DNA from: Autumnicola tepida
GTDB lineage: Bacteria; Bacteroidota; Bacteroidia; Flavobacteriales; Flavobacteriaceae
Assembly: GCF_031846485.1 (NCBI RefSeq)
Contig: NZ_JAVRHQ010000012.1
Span: 1-64,000, forward strand
DNA: 64,000 bases
Reading direction: 5' to 3'
A program made the translations under genes and the position numbers. Positions within the stretch are counted from its first letter, which is position 1; every line of letters starts with the position of its first letter. The notes beneath the pieces are model-generated. The model was not told the DNA's origin. It worked only from the letters and a program-made list of their open reading frames with translations, and did no database searches. Shown here piece by piece: positions 44,121 to 52,700 of this stretch.

Positions 44121-45022
44121 TGTCTTAAAAATTTATCTAAAACATATATTATCTGAAGCAGTGTGATATAGGAAACACTGGCAAACATCAACTTTTTGGC
44201 TGCCTGGGCTGTTCTTTGTTTGTACAACCTGAAGGCGTAGTAGAGCATTCCCAATCCCAGCAGCAGGATAAACCCTGCAGCAATCGGCGTAAGATAGAGC
44301 CTTCCGGTAACCCCAAAAGCAGGAATTAAAGAAACAAGCACTGTCCAGATACTGTACAACACCACCTGCACCGCGGTTCCTTTATCCCTTTTTCCCGTTG
44401 GGAGCATAAAAAAACCACCTTTTTTATAGTCGTCGTACAACCACCAGCCTATCGCCCAAAAATGGGGAAACTGCCAGAAAAACTGAAGCATAAAAAGGGT
44501 GCCCGGTTCAATACTAAAATCTCCTGTAGCAGCAACCCAGCCCAGCATAAAGGGAATTGCCCCCGGAAAAGCACCAACGAAAACCGATAGCGGCGTTTTT
44601 GTTTTTAAAGGCGTGTAAACACTCACATAAAGAAAAATACTTATAGCCCCAAACATAGCTGTTTTAGGATTGATGATGTAAAGTACAATCAACCCCAGAA
44701 TAGTAAAAACACTGGCAATGGTAAAAGCTGTGGTAACAGACATTCGCCCGGCCGGAAGCGGCCGGTTTTTGGTGCGATCCATCAACGCATCTAAATCCCG
44801 CTCGATAATCTGGTTGTAAGCATTAGACGCCCCAACCATAAGATAACCTCCAATGGAGAGCAGCAGCACGGTCACAAAATCTATGACTTCAGCACCCAGA
44901 AAATAACCTGCAACAGACGAAAACACTACGCTTATCGCCAGCCGCATTTTTGTAATTTCTTTAAAATCTGATAGTACCGAAACAGAGGAAGTATGTGTAC
45001 GCGCGTTGCTCAAAAAGGGCAT
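44111..45022 (-). CDS. cyoE: Protoheme IX farnesyltransferase (heme O synthase)
   Basis: A 303-residue UbiA-family prenyltransferase with nine helices. It adds a farnesyl group to heme B to make heme O. The prenyl-diphosphate motif NQIIERDLDALMDRTKNRP has the conserved N and D residues, and the second acidic loop YDDYKKGGFFMLP is present. It is the first gene of the oxidase unit, with a clear promoter at 45036-45065. The leader is short, about 10 bases. Confidence 0.95.
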   Translation of the reverse strand: MPFLSNARTHTSSVSVLSDFKEITKMRLAISVVFSSVAGYFLGAEVIDFVTVLLLSIGGYLMVGASNAYNQIIERDLDALMDRTKNRPLPAGRMSVTTAFTIASVFTILGLIVLYIINPKTAMFGAISIFLYVSVYTPLKTKTPLSVFVGAFPGAIPFMLGWVAATGDFSIEPGTLFMLQFFWQFPHFWAIGWWLYDDYKKGGFFMLPTGKRDKGTAVQVVLYSIWTVLVSLIPAFGVTGRLYLTPIAAGFILLLGLGMLYYAFRLYKQRTAQAAKKLMFASVSYITLLQIIYVLDKFLRQWI

Positions 45023-45035
45023 TTTTCAATTGGCG

Positions 45036-45065
45036 CAAAGATACTCCTTAATTAGGTTTTGGCAA
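45036..45065 (-). promoter_or_regulatory. Promoter of the cyoE-cytochrome oxidase operon
   Basis: On the minus strand TTG (45063-45065) and TATCTTTG (45036-45043) are 19 bases apart. The -7 box is an exact consensus match. Confidence 0.65.
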
Positions 45066-45102
45066 GGGTCGAAAAATGTTAATTTTCAGGAGGAATTATT
45101 CC

Positions 45103-47241
45103 CTAATAATCATAATACCAATTAAAAATATCGGTCCTGATTCCAAAATTCAGCCAGGTGGTGGAATTATCAAAATGAAGAGGGGTTTTTACCTGTGTAT
45201 CCAGGTTTCTGTAGATAAAACTTCCGTAGAACTTTAAATTTGTCGCGGGGTTAATAATATATCCTGCTTCAAGTTCAGTAAAGAAAGAGTTAGCGGTATT
45301 CCCCTGCCCGATTTTAACACCAGTATCAAAAGGCCTTTCGTTATAACTGCGGTAGATATCGCCACCGTAGGAAAAAGCATCATTTCCATCATTAAAATCA
45401 AATCCTCTTTTCCCGTAGATAAATTTGGCGTTCCCATACAAGCGTTCCTTTTTATACCGGGCAATTGCAATGATCTCCCTGAAATTCGCGCCCCACAAAT
45501 GAGCCATAGGCTGGTTGTTATGCCCGTAATTAAGCACTACTTCTTTATTGTGGGAATAGGTGTAAGGCCGCACCTGGTTATACTCTGCCTGCAAAAAGAG
45601 ATTAGGAATATTAAAGGCATCATAATATTTCACTCCAATTTGGTAGCCCATTTTATTTTTCCAGCTTTGGGAAGTCCCAAAAACATCCCCCGAAGAAAAT
45701 TCATCAATCACCCACTGCCCATACATGTTTACCTGATTGCTCCACTTGTATTTAGCAGTAAGACCAAGAATAGCGTTTCCTCCCCGCGCTCCCGTGGCAA
45801 ATTCTATAGCACGGTAAAAAATAACAGGATTCAGGTAATTAAGATCGAAACCCCGGTCATTGTCATTTTGCCAGACCACAGATTCAAAAAGGCCAATATT
45901 TAGGCGCTTTGCCAGGTTAAGGCTTAAATAGTGGTTGGCCATATATTTAGTCCTGAAGGAACCATCTGCAGTAACTTCGGGCCGAACATCCCTTAAAGAC
46001 ATCCAGGTGTTGGTATATTTTAATTTCCAGAAGCTGGTGGAAAGCCTGAAAAACGGGTAAGGAGAAGCAACATCACTCATCAATAAAGACCGGTAGCCAT
46101 CTCCTATAAAAGTTTTCCCGTGCCCAAGCTGAAGATTAAAATATTTACTGGGGGAATAAGAGAGATAACCTTCAGCAACCGGGTAATCGTAGCCACCATT
46201 CATAAAAGGTTTTGCAATTCCCCTGCCGGGAATAATTGCCGGATCCCCACCATCTGGCCGAATAGATTCAGCATAAAAATTATAATACTCAGCAAAACGG
46301 CCCTGGTTCTCGTAAGCGACAGCATAAAAATTTAAATTACCGCCTAAACCTCCGTTAAGAATGGCCATCCTGGAATTATTATAAGTAAAGTCATATGCGT
46401 TTTGCTGAAAATCTTTACCAATTTGAAGGTCCAGCCCAAAATCTATGGTAAACCAGTAATCTTTGGTTTGGAACTGCACCAGATGCTCGTTCCATAATTT
46501 TCTACCCGCCCAGGTGGAAGTATTCTTCAGGAGCTTTTCCTGTTCTGCTTTAAAATCATAATAGGGAGCAACTTCAGAATATAAAAAAGGCTTGGAAGCG
46601 GTATGGGTGTTTGTTCCAATCCTGTTTAATTCGGCATCAAAACGAGTGTACATCTCATGAGAAAGAGGAATATTAAGGTCACTCTCCAGCTCAGGATGCG
46701 TAAATTCGACTGGCTTAATCAAATCGTATTCATTAAATACATCAGGCTCTTCTTCAACTATCTTCTCTTCCTTAGCTAAAGGCAAATCTTTTTCAGAAGG
46801 TTCCTCCCCAATGGTTACAACAGTGGGTTCAGTATTTTTTTCCAACGGAATTTTTACCGGCATCCTAAACTGCATGTAAGTAGGCCTCCCATTATAGGTA
46901 GCCGGCTGCACCTCGGGCAGGCTTTTAAAAACCCTGCTCATCTCTTCCTTTAGCTCATTATAAGCCGCATCAATATATATAATTTCAAACCTGCCTTGCC
47001 TGTTGACCTCAAAAAGGACAACCATAGTCCCTTCATAAGTCTTTTCCTCTAGCATTTTTGGCACCTGAAAATTGTCTACAACCAGGTTTTTAAGCGTACT
47101 CCTGAAACACAGCGAACGCTGCTGAAAACTGACACTTGCACATTGGGGGAACATTGGAGGAATTTCAGAACCACTAAGGTTTTCCTGGCTAAGAACGGAA
47201 GTGGATAGGAGCAAAACCGAAAGAAGTACAATATACTTCAT
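45103..47241 (-). CDS. remB: RemB-like gliding motility protein with N-terminal TonB-type domain
   Basis: A 712-residue exported outer membrane protein. The signal peptide ends in SVLSQ. Residues about 28-134 resemble the C-terminal domain of the two adjacent TonB proteins: PPMFPQCASVSFQQRSLC has the same two-cysteine motif (Cys34, Cys45) and the domain closes MQFRMPVKIPL like MYSLPIVFQVQ. An acidic linker (about 135-200) leads to a long beta-barrel-like region ending WLNFGIRTDIFNWYYDY. Its place in a block with sprA, gcvH, vanZ and tonB matches the F. johnsoniae remB locus, known to be needed for normal gliding. The gene name is by locus and features, not by alignment. Confidence 0.72.
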   Translation of the reverse strand: MKYIVLLSVLLLSTSVLSQENLSGSEIPPMFPQCASVSFQQRSLCFRSTLKNLVVDNFQVPKMLEEKTYEGTMVVLFEVNRQGRFEIIYIDAAYNELKEEMSRVFKSLPEVQPATYNGRPTYMQFRMPVKIPLEKNTEPTVVTIGEEPSEKDLPLAKEEKIVEEEPDVFNEYDLIKPVEFTHPELESDLNIPLSHEMYTRFDAELNRIGTNTHTASKPFLYSEVAPYYDFKAEQEKLLKNTSTWAGRKLWNEHLVQFQTKDYWFTIDFGLDLQIGKDFQQNAYDFTYNNSRMAILNGGLGGNLNFYAVAYENQGRFAEYYNFYAESIRPDGGDPAIIPGRGIAKPFMNGGYDYPVAEGYLSYSPSKYFNLQLGHGKTFIGDGYRSLLMSDVASPYPFFRLSTSFWKLKYTNTWMSLRDVRPEVTADGSFRTKYMANHYLSLNLAKRLNIGLFESVVWQNDNDRGFDLNYLNPVIFYRAIEFATGARGGNAILGLTAKYKWSNQVNMYGQWVIDEFSSGDVFGTSQSWKNKMGYQIGVKYYDAFNIPNLFLQAEYNQVRPYTYSHNKEVVLNYGHNNQPMAHLWGANFREIIAIARYKKERLYGNAKFIYGKRGFDFNDGNDAFSYGGDIYRSYNERPFDTGVKIGQGNTANSFFTELEAGYIINPATNLKFYGSFIYRNLDTQVKTPLHFDNSTTWLNFGIRTDIFNWYYDY

Positions 47242-47311
47242 AAATCTATGGGGCGATTAGATTAGACCGGCGAAATATACATTTTTTTTAATAGTCTTAC
47301 TTTTGGAAAAT

Positions 47312-47339
47312 AAAAAATCCCGGCTAAAACCGGGATTTT
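47312..47339 (-). terminator. Terminator after tonB
   Basis: AAAATCCCGG and CCGGGATTTT pair around a six-base loop; on the minus strand T residues follow. It separates the tonB gene from remB, which would then need its own promoter. Confidence 0.85.
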
Positions 47340-47362
47340 CAATTCTTTATAGCTTGTAAAAA

Positions 47363-48085
47363 CTAGTCCTGAACCTGGAATACAATTGGCAAAGAGTACA
47401 TTACCCCTACCGCTTTTCCACGCTGCTTACCGGGCTGCATGCTTGGCAGTTTACCAATTACCCTTGCCGCTTCCTGCTCCAGCCTAGGGTGGGGAGCACG
47501 GGAACGAATTTCAGTAATCTTACCGTTTTTATCGATCTTAAACTGAACGATAACCCGGTTAATTCCGGAAAGTCCAAGTTCTCCACCAAGATCCTTGTCA
47601 AAATTTCGGTTTACAAACTGACTAATTTTTTCACTCATACATTGCTTACGCTGATCGTTGTTGCTTAAACCTTCACAACCAGGGAAGATTGGCACATCTT
47701 CAATAACCGCGAAAGGAACATCATCAATCTCTTCTTCTACAGGAGCCTCAACAACTTCCTCTACTTCCACGATCTCATCAAGGCTGGTTTCTGTAGACTG
47801 GATCTCATCCTCTTCTACTTCTTCCTCATCTTCCACTACCTCAATAATTTCCGGTGCTGGTGGCGGTGGTGGCGGTGGAGGTGGTGTATTCTGGATTTCT
47901 GTAATTGGTACTTCTTCGTCATCAAGAGCGTCCATATTTACCTGGCCTATATCAATATCTTCCCTGTCATAGGTTTTCCATTCTATGGCCTGCCAGGTAA
48001 TAAAAAGAACTAATATCAGCCCTAATTGAAGGAAAAGAACACTTCTTCTGCCTAAATCTGCTTTTGGATTTTTCTTAGGTTCCAT
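47363..48085 (-). CDS. tonB: Energy transducer TonB, proline-rich
   Basis: A 240-residue TonB. One N-terminal membrane helix (about 16-34) precedes a linker with nine consecutive prolines (68-76) and acidic repeats, then the C-terminal domain (about 130-240) with VPIFPGCEGLSNNDQRKQC (Cys137, Cys149) and closing VGVMYSLPIVFQVQD. It transfers proton-motive energy from ExbB/ExbD to outer membrane transporters. The exbBD genes are not here. A terminator follows, and the upstream tonB paralogue is 112 bases away. Confidence 0.93.
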   Translation of the reverse strand: MEPKKNPKADLGRRSVLFLQLGLILVLFITWQAIEWKTYDREDIDIGQVNMDALDDEEVPITEIQNTPPPPPPPPPAPEIIEVVEDEEEVEEDEIQSTETSLDEIVEVEEVVEAPVEEEIDDVPFAVIEDVPIFPGCEGLSNNDQRKQCMSEKISQFVNRNFDKDLGGELGLSGINRVIVQFKIDKNGKITEIRSRAPHPRLEQEAARVIGKLPSMQPGKQRGKAVGVMYSLPIVFQVQD

Positions 48086-48197
48086 GGTTATTAATTAATA
48101 AGAATTGCTAAAATAAATATTTTTTCTAAAAAACTAAACTAATCCCGAAGAATAAACTATTTAAAAAATTCTCTTCCCCGAAATTAGAAAGTTAATG

Positions 48198-48947
48198 TTA
48201 ATCCTGCACCTTAAAGCGGATCGGGATGCTATAGGAAACAGGAACAGCTTCGCCCCGTTGTTTTCCAGGTTGCATCACCGGTAATTTCTCAATCACCCGC
48301 TGCGCCTCTTCTTCCAGTGCAGGATGAGGCGCACGTGTTTGTATTTGTTCAACTTTACCGTTTTCGTTGATTACAAACTGAACAATTACCAGGTTAATCC
48401 CGCTCAACCCCAGTTTTGCACCTAAAGAGGTATCAAACTCACGGTTAATAAAGTTACTGATTTTTGAACTCATACAGCTTTTACGAGCCGCATTATCATT
48501 CAGTTTTTCACAACCAGGGTAAATGGGCACAAACTCGATCACTTCAAAAGGAACCTTTTCAACCGGCTCCTCAGTATCCGGGTCTTCAATATCTCCAACT
48601 TCTGGTAAAACTGAAAGATCTGCAGGTTCAACTTCAGTTGGTTTCATATCATCTTCAGGCTCAGAATCCTCATCATCTGTTGTTTTATACTTATCCTGAA
48701 CCGGTTCCTGAGGCACCTTTGGCAAAGGTTCGGGTAGTTCCTGTTTAATCGTCACTACTGGCGGAGTCTCCTCCAGTTCAAAAGTATCAAATTTCATTCC
48801 TAAAGACTTTTCACCGTCTTTTTCTGAAGTATAAGTTTTCCATTCAATAGCATTAAATGTTAATAGTAAAACGAGGATAAGCCCTATTTGCAGGAACAAT
48901 ACCCATTTACGGCTTAGATCAGCCTTTGGATTTTTCTTGGGTTTCAT
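48198..48947 (-). CDS. Energy transducer TonB paralogue
   Basis: A 249-residue TonB closely related to the next gene: same opening (MKPKKNPKADLSRKWVLFLQ), one membrane helix (about 14-34), a charged Pro/Glu linker and a C-terminal domain with VPIYPGCEKLNDNAARKSC (Cys146, Cys158) and the ending RFKVQD. The linker lacks the polyproline run of its neighbour. ATG 48947 is chosen; the 43-residue upstream extension overlaps vanZ and lacks family features. The tandem pair most likely arose by duplication. Confidence 0.92.
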   Translation of the reverse strand: MKPKKNPKADLSRKWVLFLQIGLILVLLLTFNAIEWKTYTSEKDGEKSLGMKFDTFELEETPPVVTIKQELPEPLPKVPQEPVQDKYKTTDDEDSEPEDDMKPTEVEPADLSVLPEVGDIEDPDTEEPVEKVPFEVIEFVPIYPGCEKLNDNAARKSCMSSKISNFINREFDTSLGAKLGLSGINLVIVQFVINENGKVEQIQTRAPHPALEEEAQRVIEKLPVMQPGKQRGEAVPVSYSIPIRFKVQD

Positions 48948-48973
48948 AAGATTGGAATATTTGGTTATATGCA

Positions 48974-49369
48974 CTAGTCTATCTTCCGCCTTAATCTCTG
49001 TAAAGGTCCCTGGAGAAGGAAAAAGATTAAGACAGCAAGTAAAACACCAGTTGAATTGGCCAAAATATCGAACCAATCGGGATCCCTGTAGCTGGTGAGG
49101 GTTCCCTGAAGAACCTCAATTAACATACCAAAGAGAATGCTAAGTCCTGAAATCCAAAATAAATTTGCTTTGTAATTAACTCTATCCCTGGAAGAAATAA
49201 TAAAGTAAAGCTTCCACATGCTTACCAGAAGGAAGTAAGCGGTTGCATGCAGCATTTTATCGGTGGGATTAAAAGAGCCCACACTTATCTTTCCCAAATG
49301 GATAAGGGAAAAATAGGTAAGGGCTATGGTATAGACACCCGAAGCTAAAAGTGAAATCCTAGCTACCAA
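48974..49369 (-). CDS. VanZ-family membrane protein
   Basis: A 131-residue inner-membrane protein with four helices and the VanZ-like motif DKMLHATAYFLLVSMWKL, followed by FGMLIEVLQGTLTSYRDPDWFDILANSTGVLLA. The family is named for a teicoplanin resistance protein, but most members, including this one, have no resistance context. The start is TTG at 49369, overlapping gcvH by 11 bases; no ATG precedes the first helix. Confidence 0.87.
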   Translation of the reverse strand: MVARISLLASGVYTIALTYFSLIHLGKISVGSFNPTDKMLHATAYFLLVSMWKLYFIISSRDRVNYKANLFWISGLSILFGMLIEVLQGTLTSYRDPDWFDILANSTGVLLAVLIFFLLQGPLQRLRRKID

Positions 49370-49739
49370 CTATCTCTTTATATTCCTTTGCTGAAAGCAA
49401 ATCGTCCAGTTCAGAAGCATCGGTAAATTTAATCTTTACCATCCATCCTTCGCCATAAGGATCGTTATTCACCTTTTCCGGCTCGTCCTCAAGACTGGTA
49501 TTGAATTCAACTATTTCCCCGGAAAGCGGCGCAAAAAGATCCGATACTGTTTTTACCGCCTCTACCGTTCCAAAAACCTCTTCCCTGTCTAAAGTCTCGT
49601 CTACCGTCTCAACCTCAACATAAACAATATCTCCAAGTTCCCCCTGTGCAAAATCGGTTACCCCTACAGTTGCAACGTCTCCTTCAACCTTCACCCACTC
49701 GTGGTCTTTGGTGTACTTTAATTCTTGTGGAATGTTCAT
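49359..49739 (-). CDS. gcvH: Glycine cleavage system H protein
   Basis: A 126-residue lipoyl carrier of the glycine cleavage complex. The lipoylation lysine is Lys63 in GTVEAVKTVSDLFAP. It shuttles the aminomethyl group between the P and T proteins. The genes for P, T and L are elsewhere. It has its own promoter (49758-49788) in the 60-base gap after sprA and overlaps vanZ. Confidence 0.97.
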   Translation of the reverse strand: MNIPQELKYTKDHEWVKVEGDVATVGVTDFAQGELGDIVYVEVETVDETLDREEVFGTVEAVKTVSDLFAPLSGEIVEFNTSLEDEPEKVNNDPYGEGWMVKIKFTDASELDDLLSAKEYKEIVGS

Positions 49740-49757
49740 AGCTTGATTTTATATGCG

Positions 49758-49788
49758 CAAAGTTAATTTTTTACCGCAATTGTTCAAA
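49758..49788 (-). promoter_or_regulatory. Promoter of gcvH
   Basis: On the minus strand TTTG (49785-49788) and TAACTTTG (49758-49765) are separated by exactly 19 bases, matching the phylum consensus. It lies between the sprA stop and the gcvH ATG. Confidence 0.75.
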
Positions 49789-49799
49789 CCGCCCAATAC

Positions 49800-52700
49800 T
49801 TAATTTCCAAAATTATATCTTAAAGTTATTCCTGAACGAATAGTGGTTTGCGGAAAAGCAGTAGAAACAGCATAATCAGAAAAATTATGCTCATAATAAA
49901 ACAGTGCGGTAAGGTTTCTGCTTAAGGCATAATCTGCCGTAAAGCCTATGGCCCAGATATCCTGCCCCGCCACCACCTGGCTGTCTTCCAGATCGAGGTA
50001 ACGAATAATGGTTTTATTTTTCCGAAGGGAAAGATCCCCCTTAATAATAAGGTCGCTGCTCAAAATGCGGTTACGCCCGCCGAATTTGGTGGCGATCTTA
50101 AGGTCCCTGATCCTGTAACCCAAACCAAGAGTGTACTCATTTCCCTGCACTTCAGTGAGGAGATTGTTATCAAAACTGAAGGAAAGGGCACGGTCTTTTT
50201 GAATTTCGGCTAAAACCTGGATAGCATCTTTGGTTTCAAAATCCACCCTGATGAGCGGAGTAAACAATTCTGTTAATACCACGTTAGAGAAAAGCATTGG
50301 ATTTTTAAAATCTCCTGCCTGGTTAATTTCCGCAATATTATCAGGATCATAATCCAAATTTGTCTGGAACTGATTAATAGTATAATCGGCCTGGTAGCCG
50401 TGGCTCATGGAAAATCTTCTGAAGGTATCCCTAAACCATTCCAGCCTCATGAGCCCGGTGTACTTTATTGCCCAGTTAGGCAGCGGGAAACTTCTAAAGG
50501 CTCCTAAATCTACATCTCCCGCGTCTGCTCCGGAATAGGCGGCGAGAAATGCCGGCAACAAAACTGCCTGATTGGTTTTGCCAATTCCCAGCGGATAACC
50601 TTCCTCATCAACATCATTGGGATCCAGTCCTCGCTCCTGCGCCAGGCGCCTTGCAACTTCCAGCCTGTTTTCCCTAAAAGTTTCAAAATTCGCCGACGAC
50701 TGCTCATCGCTCTGATTAAAGGCAGTTCCAATAAGCAATGTGGAAATACTGAAATTTCCGTAGGTATAAGGAGTTAAAGGCTGGTATTCCAGAGTTTGCG
50801 GATTTACCTTATAGTTTTCAGTAAAAGTTTCAGCATAAGCCCTTCTCGCACTAATATCTATGGTTAAATCTGGCAACAGGCTTACCGAAGACTGTATATC
50901 CAGCTGCCTGTTTTTTACGGAAGAATATTGCTGGTTAAATTCCTGGTACAAGGTAAGCCAGCCTTTACGGGCAGCCATGTACCTTACATCATCCTGAAAT
51001 CCAAAAGTAAATCCTGTGGTAGGTTTTAAAGTTCCCATAAAACCGATACTCTGCGTATACCCCGGAAGAAATATTCCCTGATTCTCGCGGTAATTTACCT
51101 GGATCGTCTTTATAGCCGTGGCAATGTTTATAAAGGTGTTCCAGGCTTCATGGCCTTTTACCTTCTGCTGTTCCTGTTCCGGCTTTTGCTGGCGGGGATC
51201 GCGCGCGGCATCGGGAGTGGGCACCCCGGCACTTCGTTCCCTTATGCTCCGCTTTGCAGTATTTTTTTTCTTTTCTACAAGGCCGACATAGTCATATAAC
51301 TTCTGCAGGCTAAGATTAGCATTTAGCTGGTGAGAATTTGAATTCTGAACACTGTTTCCTATATCGGGAATCCCTTCAAGATCTTCAAAAATTTTAGAAC
51401 CACGTTGCCACTGGAAATCCCCTGTATAGGTATAGGTAGCCTTAACAAAACTAAGGGCAGGGATTTTATCCAGGGGCAGATCATAATTTACCTGCAAGCT
51501 TTGATAATGCAAATTAGGTTCCCCAATACTGAAGAAATCATCCCAAAGCCCAATGCTGTTGTCTACAAATCCTTCATCATTTATATAATTCCTTACAATC
51601 CTGTTGTTGGAGGCATTAAAGTTAAAGCTAAGCGACCTGGTAAGATTATAATTAATACCGTACTGCCAGTCGAAAAGGTAATTGCGCTGGTAAAGGGTTG
51701 GAATTCCAATATCTTCGTCGGAAAGCTCCAGGGAACGAAATTTTTGCGCGTTGTACTGCCTGAAAATTGTAGCGCTGGCATTAATGTTTGACGGCAACAG
51801 GTTAAAGTTGAAATCTTTTAACGGATTAAAATAATCGCTGCTGTCCAAAACCGCAATATTTTTGAAAGGTTCTACTTCCTTAGGAACAAAATTGAACTCA
51901 TACGTTCCTCCCACTCTAACATTTTTGTCCAGCCCCTCTTCAATTTCGAAATCCCGGTGGTCTATCTGATTATAGGAAGTTGAAAAAGCAAAATTCTCAA
52001 TGTCATAAGGCATGGGTTTGGCATCTCCCCTCCGTTCTTTCCGCAAGCCGATTACATTAATACTCTCCCGTTTGGTATAGCTTTGCGACTGTTGCTTCAC
52101 CCGTTCCCTCTCTGCCGCGTTTTCGATAGCAGCAAGCCTTGTATCCAGCTCCAGATCTAGATATTCCTGATCATATTTTGGAGTAATCAGTTCTTCCCCC
52201 CTGCTGTAATTAAACGGGATTTTTACCCCCCACTGTACCGGCAGCACCTGCCCAACATTTACATTGGTCACCACATCGTACTGCTGCAAGTCTTCCCTGC
52301 TGCGCTGGTTTGGCCCCTGTTCTATAGATCCAAACCCCACGGTGCTCCTTCTCCCGGTGGCCGAAACATTGGCAAAATCGGCCAGGTTGGTGTCCATATT
52401 CACTATTCCTGCCCAGCCGCCTTCATTATTTAATCCTGAAAGCCGCAATTCGTTAAACCATACCTCCCCACATAAATCCTGCACTGCCTGCGCACCCGTA
52501 CCGTTTTTAACACCCAGCATAAGCATTCGAATATTTCCAAAACTCGGGTTTCCTTTTATTCCAATGCGCAGCCTTCCCGCTTCATAATCGGCTTCTTCAT
52601 CAGTCAACTGTACGTCTTCAGTAAAAAAGTGAACTTCAGTAGTATTTAAAGAAGGGTCACCTAAAACTGCAGTTTTCACCTTCTGCAGCAAATCAAAAGA

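Noticed and set aside
47860..47890. Short GGT/GGC repeat resembling a simple-sequence locus
   Set aside because: It encodes the nine prolines of TonB and needs no other explanation, although the run could vary in length.
47658..47972. A repetitive plus-strand ORF rich in Ser, Thr and Gly
   Set aside because: It is the mirror image of the acidic and proline-rich linker of tonB.
48948..49076. A 43-residue extension of the second TonB
   Set aside because: It overlaps the vanZ gene and the conserved start MKPKKNPKADL matches the start of the paralogue.
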